Of a stretch of DNA of 64,000 bases, positions 37,481 to 64,000 are shown piece after piece; within the stretch, counting starts at the first letter, position 1; every line of letters begins with the position of its first letter. The notes beneath the pieces are model-generated. The model saw only the letters and a program-made list of their open reading frames with translations. It ran no database searches and had not been told where the DNA came from. This stretch comes from Eopsaltria australis (lineage: Eukaryota > Chordata > Aves > Passeriformes > Petroicidae). Both the position numbers and the translations under genes were made by a program. The DNA is taken from the NCBI GenBank assembly GCA_034509425.1, contig JAVTVJ010000001.1, positions 10,745,501 to 10,809,500 of the forward strand. Direction: 5' to 3'.

Positions 37481-38867
37481 CTGACAAATCAGAAGAAAAT
37501 TTGGTAGGGCCCTTAGGGACTCCTCTGTGACAGTTCTGCCCATATTCTCCACTTGGACAGCAAATTCTCACCATGTGGCAGCACGAGGCTATAAGGGCTC
37601 AGTAAATTGCTGGTAATGCAAACCATACACAGCTGTTAGTAGGTCAAACATTGAATTTGTCAGTGTATCAGTGATTATGCACTATGTCTGGCATGAGGAC
37701 ACTGAACATATTTGCACACAGCAATAAGTGCAGAATGTCCGCAGACTGTGCTGCAATAATAAGCTACATTTCTACAGTGTTTTCCTTCTACAGCTCAGTG
37801 GTTGGCACCTGGTTTTGGAGCTCTTCAGCCACATATTGCCATGCCATCAGCACCTCTTTATAGAAGAGAAAATTGCAGTGACTAGGTTGGGATATGCCCA
37901 CTTCATCCAGCAAGTGTATAGCAAAACTTGAACAAACATTGAGTTGATTCAATGCAAGCCCCAAGTTTTTGCTAGAATGCAATAAATAACTTTACCTGAG
38001 TGTAGTAAAAATGAACCAGATGCAATGACTTCAGTGATAACTGCAGAAAGGATGTGATTTAAGGGGTGATTGAAGAACTGTTGAAGGTTAAATAAGGACA
38101 CATTGGCACAGGTTGGTGGAGCAAAATACACTAGGGAAGATAAAAAGATGATAAACAGACTTGATTAAGCATCACCTGACACACTACTTGCATATTTAAG
38201 TGAGCACTGGCAGCCTCAGACACATTGCTGTCAGCCCCCTCACTCTGATTTGATTTCACATGGTTAATCTGAAGCCAAGAGCATCTGGCCAAAGTAACAG
38301 GTACATTGAGTTGTGTATAATTAAAAGACTCCACAGGTGAGAGAGGCAGACAAATGAGAGCTGATCAAAAGAATACTATTAACTTATAACACCAAATAGG
38401 AAACACCAGGTTTGTTTAGTACTAGCATTATTCTGGTTTAGCTGGAAAAACAGTCTTGGTTCAAGCTACAGTGGTTTTGTCTGAGTCTACATAAAACCAG
38501 AGGTATGAGAAATTGGGTGAAACTTCTCACTCACCTGTTGCAGCTTGTCTGCACACAGATTGCAAGACATCCCCAAGGAGAACATCCCGCTTTCCCATGT
38601 GCTTGTGCAGGGTGTTGCTCACCATAGCTCCCAGTCCTTGCAAGTGCCTCTGGGTACTATTGCAATAGAAATAATAAAGACTCATTATAAATTATGGAGA
38701 ATAAACAGCAATAGACATTTTAATTGATTTTGCTACAAAACAGTCACGTACTGTCTTTCCATTGGTAGGCACAAGTAACTCCACAGACAGATTGCCATCA
38801 TGAAATTGCAAGGTCATTACCACTAGGTGTTCAGTTTCTACTTGAAGTGGTAACACAGGTTTCATTT
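37251..38867 (-). CDS. Unidentified minus-strand multi-exon gene, C-terminal part (four exons)
   Basis: Joining 38867-38752, 38649-38535, 38130-37996 and 37480-37251 on the minus strand gives one open frame of about 196 codons ending in TGA. Every junction is GT-AG with a good pyrimidine tract, and phases agree throughout (entry after one base, then 0, 1, 1). I do not recognise the family. The product looks globular: alternating hydrophobic segments (EHLVVMTLQF, NLSVELLVP), a helical stretch (LQGLGAMVSNTLHKHM), a short acidic region (NSSEEQTDFD), and the C-terminus LLPLTQYIPGKQIMRL. No signal peptide, membrane span or coiled coil is evident. The unit is head-to-head with NPC1 and tail-to-tail with ANKRD29. 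The N-terminal exons are unresolved. It may be a functional gene or a recently decayed one. Confidence 0.55.
37996..38130 (-). CDS. Unidentified gene, penultimate coding exon
   Basis: 135 bases on the minus strand between acceptor TTTTTATCTTCCCTAG and donor GTAAAG. Only the frame set by the preceding exon is open; the other two hit stops. The peptide runs VYFAPPTCANVSLFNLQQFF to FLLHS. The length is a multiple of three, so skipping would keep frame. Confidence 0.58.
38535..38649 (-). CDS. Unidentified gene, internal coding exon
   Basis: 115 bases between acceptor CTATTGCAATAGTACCCAG and a near-consensus donor (CAACAG-GTGAGTGAG). In the phase supplied by the upstream exon it reads RHLQGLGAMVSNTLHKHMGK to CRQAAT plus one base. 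A second frame is also open, so assignment rests on phase continuity. Confidence 0.57.
38752..38867 (-). CDS. Unidentified gene, internal coding exon
   Basis: 116 bases between acceptor CATCCCTTTATTCAATGCAG and donor GTACGT. After two bases completing a codon it reads MKPVLPLQVETEHLVVMTLQ to VPTNGKT and ends in phase 0. The intron to the next exon is only 102 bases. An alternating polar/hydrophobic pattern suggests beta strands. Confidence 0.52.
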
Positions 38868-39150
38868 CTGCATTGAATAAAGGGATGGATACACAGTAAG
38901 GCCTACACCTCTGCAGGCAACACTCCTGGCTTTCCATAAAAGACACAGAACAAAACAAAGTTATTCCACATGAGCTTTCTGGCAGGCAACTTTACACCGT
39001 TCAGGGTATCCAGTCAGGGAAAGGGCTGATTTGACCCTAATGGACAATTAAAGGACTTGTTCAATGAATTAGTAGCAGCTTCTTCTTCCAGGCAGGAAAA
39101 TTTAGTTCTGTATACACTGCTGAGAACCAGAATAAGTGTTTCCCATAAAC

Positions 39151-39267
39151 CTTCCAAGTCCGTAACAGTAATGCATAATCTTGGGTTTAAAAGGGAATCT
39201 TATAAAACATAACTTGATAAATGTCCTTCTAAAGAAGCAGGCAGGAATGGGAATGCTATCTTTTGGG
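39151..39267 (-). pseudogene. Exon-like segment upstream of the unidentified gene, with an in-frame stop
   Basis: 117 bases on the minus strand between acceptor CTTGTCTGTGATACGCACAG and donor AAG-GTTTAT, in the phase needed by the next exon. It reads QKIAFPFLPASLEGHLSSYVL, then TAA at 39202-39200, then the open stretch DSLLNPRLCITVTDLE. The frame is protein-like on both sides of the stop. Either the exon is decayed, there is a base error, or my exon call is wrong. The donor is weak. Confidence 0.3.
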
Positions 39268-39545
39268 CTGTGCGTATCACAGACAAGGCAATGAGCTGTT
39301 GTCAGCATGTTGACCTGGGTTAACTATTCAGGGCTACTTTTTCCCTGCTCACAAGGAACGAGATAACGTTACGGTGACAGAGTCAATGTTGCCAGTTTTG
39401 TCATTGATAACACTCATGCAATTGTGCTTAAATGTCCATGAGCTGCCAGGGATAGCTCTGCATCCTCATCCCCCAAATCTGGCATAGAGCCATGACCAAG
39501 ACCAATGGCTGCAGCAGGACTGAAGGCATACCCTGCTCTGTTCAC

Positions 39546-39611
39546 CTGGCTGCCAGGGTACAGAGGCCACATAAAAACAGATACTTGTTTGAGTTTCAGC
39601 ATCTACCATTA
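39546..39611 (-). CDS. Possible first or upstream coding exon of the unidentified gene
   Basis: On the minus strand an ATG at 39611-39609 opens the frame MVDAETQTSICFYVASVPWQ and ends at the donor CAGCCAG-GTGAAC with one base over, the phase required by the 39267-39151 segment. The frame is open for some codons before the ATG, so it could be internal to a longer exon. This is weak evidence. Confidence 0.25.
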
Positions 39612-39650
39612 CGCAATATTTCAGTGTTTGTTAATTGTCTTCATACCTAC

Positions 39651-39735
39651 AACACTTCAGCTTGTGAGTGCAAAAAGTGCTCTGAGGGATCATGCTGGAG
39701 TAACAGTGTGAATTTAGTCAGCCATCTTGAGATAT
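39651..39735 (-). CDS. Possible upstream exon of the unidentified gene
   Basis: A strong acceptor on the minus strand (CTAACTCTCTTACAG) is followed by an open stretch, ISRWLTKFTLLLQHDPSEHF and further, to a possible donor GTAGGT. The gap to the next candidate exon would be an implausibly short intron, so how it joins is unclear. Confidence 0.2.
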
Positions 39736-40177
39736 CTGTAAGAGAGTTAGATAAGTATTAAAATACTCTTTCTCTCTGATTGTGCTGTAGGTGGTAGATA
39801 ACTGTGATGTTATGGATTTAATTATTTTATGATGAAAATTGTCCTTGCAGTAGCTTCCCTCTTGCTTGTTCCACAACATTGTACATTGGTTCTCTCTCAG
39901 CTCTCATTCTTAAATCCCTTATTCACTATGTAATTTATACAGAAAAAAAATACCATTTCTGTTCAGTCAGTTTTGCTATCCTTCACTTATTTTCACAAGC
40001 ACCGAAACAAGGTTCTTGCATTTTTTGTAGCTATGCAAGCTATGACCACTGCATTCTCTGCAATTAGTTCCCCTGCTTCTAGGACCAGATTGCATAGCCC
40101 TGAACAAATGTTTTATTTATGACATGAAAATCAAAACACAATATAACTTTAACTACTATAGCTTTGTTTTCCACTTG

Positions 40178-40822
40178 CCAGGTGCCAAGGTGCCAAGTTC
40201 TGCATTTAGGGTGGAGTAATCCCTAAAGAAAAAAACAAGCTGGGCAGCGGCTAGACGGAAAACAGTTTGGAAGAAAAGAATAGGGTGGTTAGGCAAAATG
40301 CTGAACATGAGTCAGCAAGCTGCATCATCAGCAAGGGGGTGGTCAGTAGGTCAAGGGTTAGGGTTTTTACTCTCTTTGGGACATGTCAGACCACAGCGGG
40401 AGTGCTGTGTCCAGGTTTAGGCTCCCCAGAACAAACAAGGAAAAAACCAAAAAACCCAAACTAAAAAAAACAACAAATGGATACTGACATACTGTAGCAA
40501 AATCCATTTTACTGCCACCCTGACAGCTGAGACTGCTGGAGCTGTGTTTGCTCAGCTCTAAGCAGAAAGCTGGCTCTAGGGACATCTCACTAATCACTGC
40601 AGCTACCAAACGGGAGGATGTGGCGAATGGGGAGTCACACTCCTCAGTCAGGCACCATGGCAGCATAAGAGGCAACAGCCTCAAGATGAAACATGGGAAA
40701 ATCTCTTTAGATACAGGAAAAACATTTTACTCCAAGTGTGGTCACTCAATGGAAGAGTTTGTTCAAAGAAGCTGTGAAATCTCCATCTCTAAAGCTATTC
40801 ATAGCCAGACAATTCCCTGAGC
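40178..40822 (+). mobile_element. CR1 LINE fragment, sense orientation
   Basis: Successive CR1 landmarks can be followed: GGTGCCAAGTTCTGCATTTAGG, GCTGAACATGAGTCAGCAAGC, GTGCTGTGTCCAGGTTTAGGC, then CACTCAATGGAAGAGTTTGTTC and the CATCTCTAAAGC region. It is diverged, with internal gaps, and lacks the final GATTCTATGATT tail. It lies between the minus-strand unit and the NPC1 promoter region. Confidence 0.8.
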
Positions 40823-40844
40823 CACCTGCTCTTTACCGGGTTCT

Positions 40845-41345
40845 GCTCTCAGCGGAAAGTCGGATTACGTGACCGCCAGGAGGTCAACACGCCAGCCCGT
40901 GAGGCTCGGACACCCAGACTAGTCTGCGTTTCCGTCAGCAGATGGCAATATCAGCTAAATTACATTTTCTTCCAGCCGAGCAATGCGCGTTACCTGTCTG
41001 TAAAGGCAGTAAAGTGTCGGTGAAGGCAATAAAGAGGTGGGGAAATCAGAGACAGTGTGCATGGGAATGCCTCACGCCCTGCTCTTACTGTGTCTCCTCC
41101 CAGCCAGGTCCCGAACTGATCCCAAACAGAGTCCAAACAAGCAGGGCCCAAGGTAACAGAGCCCAAACACGCAGATAGCTTTGGCAGAACTGCTGATTGC
41201 GACAGCTGTCAGGCCACCCGGTGTCAGCGCTTCGGGAGGGGAGCGGACAGCGGGCACAGCCCCGGGACAGCGGGCACAGCCCTGGGGTCCCGGTCATTGC
41301 AGCTGCCCGGCAGGCGGAGCTGAGAGACCAGTCCTTGGAAATCAC
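40845..41345. promoter_or_regulatory. CpG-containing region, possible promoter of the minus-strand gene
   Basis: CpG density rises sharply right after the CR1 copy. TTACGTGACC at 40865-40874 (minus strand GGTCACGTAA) resembles one half of the CLEAR/E-box family. On the minus strand CAGAACCCG-GTAAAG could be a 5' UTR exon donor. It also holds a 20-bp tandem duplication near 41245-41281. Whether it serves the minus unit, NPC1 or both is inference. Confidence 0.35.
41242..41281. repeat. Two-copy 20-bp tandem duplication
   Basis: GGACAGCGGGCACAGCCC occurs twice, with CGGGCACAGC starting at 41251 and again at 41271. It is GC-rich and lies upstream of the NPC1 promoter. Confidence 0.9.
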
Positions 41346-41648
41346 GAATCACTGACTTTGAAGCCAAATTAAGGTGTTTTTGCCAAACCCAGAGGTTCTG
41401 AAGGCGACTTTGGCTATTTACAAACTACGCGATTAACACTCCCGCGCCCGGACGATGCCGCTGCCCGGCTGCCGGTGCAGCTGGGGCGGGATGGTCCATC
41501 CCTGAAGGGCACGGCTCCGCTCCCACAGCGGGACGAGCTTCCCGCAGGGGCCCCACAGAGCATCCCCCCCCCGCGCCCTGTGCGGTGCGGAGCTGCCGTG
41601 GCGTGATGGGCGCCCCGCCCGCCGCCGCCGGGACAGGCCGTGCACGGG

Positions 41649-41806
41649 AGGCGGTGCCGAGGGCGGTGTTTCTGGGCAGGCAGCGAGGCGGAAGGCGGTG
41701 CCGAGGGCGGTGTTTCTGGGCCGGCGGTGAGGGGGAAGGCAGTGTCGAGGACGGTGTTTCTGGTTCGACCGTGCGGGGCGAGGCGGTGCCGGGGGCGGGC
41801 CGGCGG
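41649..41806. repeat. 44-bp minisatellite, about 3.5 copies, in the NPC1 promoter region
   Basis: The word GCGGTG (or GCAGTG) followed by CGAGGGCGGTGTTTCTGG-like sequence starts at 41651, 41695, 41739 and 41783, an exact 44-base spacing. Copies 1 and 2 are nearly identical, copy 3 has several changes, and copy 4 is partial. The array ends about 200 bases before the NPC1 start codon. Confidence 0.93.
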
Positions 41807-42006
41807 TCGCGGTTGGCGGCGGCGCTGGGGCGGCCCTCGGCCTCTCCTCGAAGGGGCTGGCGGCTCCGCCCGGGCAAGTGAGAGCGGCCCTTCCAGACTG
41901 CGCTGGCGCGGCTGCCTCGCCACCGCCTCCTTCTGCTTCAATCCGCCGCCGCTCGGTGCTGCTGCCCACAGCGCCTGCCGGTCCTCCGCGCTCCAGCCCC
42001 GCCGCC

Positions 42007-63628
<21,622 letters not shown>

Positions 63629-64000
63629 GTAAGAGCCTTAGTCTATAGACCTTGCTTAGCACAATGTGTCAAAAGTACTCGCTCTGGATTTTGTTTGCAA
63701 TGTTAGGGATCTAACATTCTCCTGAATGCCATACAAGCATTGACATCTCACCAGTTCTGTACTATTTTCTAAAATCACAAATGCATCATCAACTAAATGG
63801 AACAGCAGCTTTCCCCTGTACAAAGAGAGACAATGTCTATGATCAGTCTATTCTAGAATATCCTGTGCAATCTTGAAATGTATTGTGCTCTGAAGCTTTT
63901 AGAGTTTTGGAAACTGCTGGAAACAACTACTAGCTGTTAGCCCTCTAAAGGGCACCTACAAGAGAGCTAAAGGGGGACATTTTACAAGGGCATATAGTGA
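63629..64000 (+). other. NPC1: Start of NPC1 intron 20, cut by window edge
   Basis: Unique sequence followed by the beginning of a CR1 copy at about 63938. The intron continues outside the window. Confidence 0.7.
63938..64000 (+). mobile_element. CR1 LINE fragment, truncated by window end
   Basis: GGGCACCTACAAGAGAGC and ACATTTTACAAGGGCATATAGTGA match the CR1 segment also seen at about 53560-53600. Sense orientation. The remainder lies outside the window. Confidence 0.85.

Noticed and set aside
37788..37931. The plus-strand frame of this segment as an exon of a plus-strand gene
   Set aside because: Although a CTTCTACAG acceptor precedes it, no donor or neighbouring exon fits. The minus-strand reading is embedded between two better-supported exons.
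40367..40684. 105-codon minus-strand frame
   Set aside because: It is the antisense of a CR1 copy and carries no coding meaning.

Overview
This window looks like a piece of a bird nuclear genome. Two vertebrate multi-exon genes with standard GT-AG introns can be read almost codon by codon. The interspersed repeats are CR1 LINE fragments, including the typical 3' end with a repeated GATTCTATGATT-like tail. CR1 dominates avian (and other sauropsid) genomes, and the introns are short for an amniote. I cannot name the species.

Layout. 1-3956: intergenic, no gene seen. 3962-30843 (+): ANKRD29, complete, 10 coding exons and 301 codons, starting in a CpG island that follows an AAT microsatellite. 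30844 to about 32.7 kb: its probable 3' UTR. 32.7-37.25 kb: intergenic, with a striking AT-rich double palindrome at 36088-36174. 37251 to about 39.7 kb (-): an unidentified spliced coding unit found by reading splice sites and phase on the minus strand. Its last four exons (38867-38752, 38649-38535, 38130-37996, 37480-37251) join in one open frame of about 196 codons and end at a stop. Exon-like segments further upstream are less certain, and one has an in-frame TAA. 40178-40822: a CR1 copy. 40.85-42.5 kb: GC-rich promoter region containing a 44-bp tandem repeat. 42007 to window end (+): NPC1, coding exons 1-20 (about 1,020 of roughly 1,280 residues). The gene continues past the right edge.

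ANKRD29 upstream of NPC1 on the same strand matches the mammalian order (human 18q11.2). By that synteny LAMA3 would lie left of the window and RMC1 right of it. To my knowledge no protein-coding gene is annotated between ANKRD29 and NPC1 in human, so the minus-strand unit, head-to-head with NPC1 and tail-to-tail with ANKRD29, is the most interesting feature here.

Function. NPC1 is the late-endosomal/lysosomal membrane protein that exports cholesterol received from NPC2. ANKRD29 is a small all-ankyrin-repeat protein of unknown role. Nothing in the sequence shows that they act together. NPC1 exon 15 lacks one base relative to the expected reading frame. Every other exon read here is intact, so an assembly error is the simplest explanation, but a real frameshift allele cannot be excluded.
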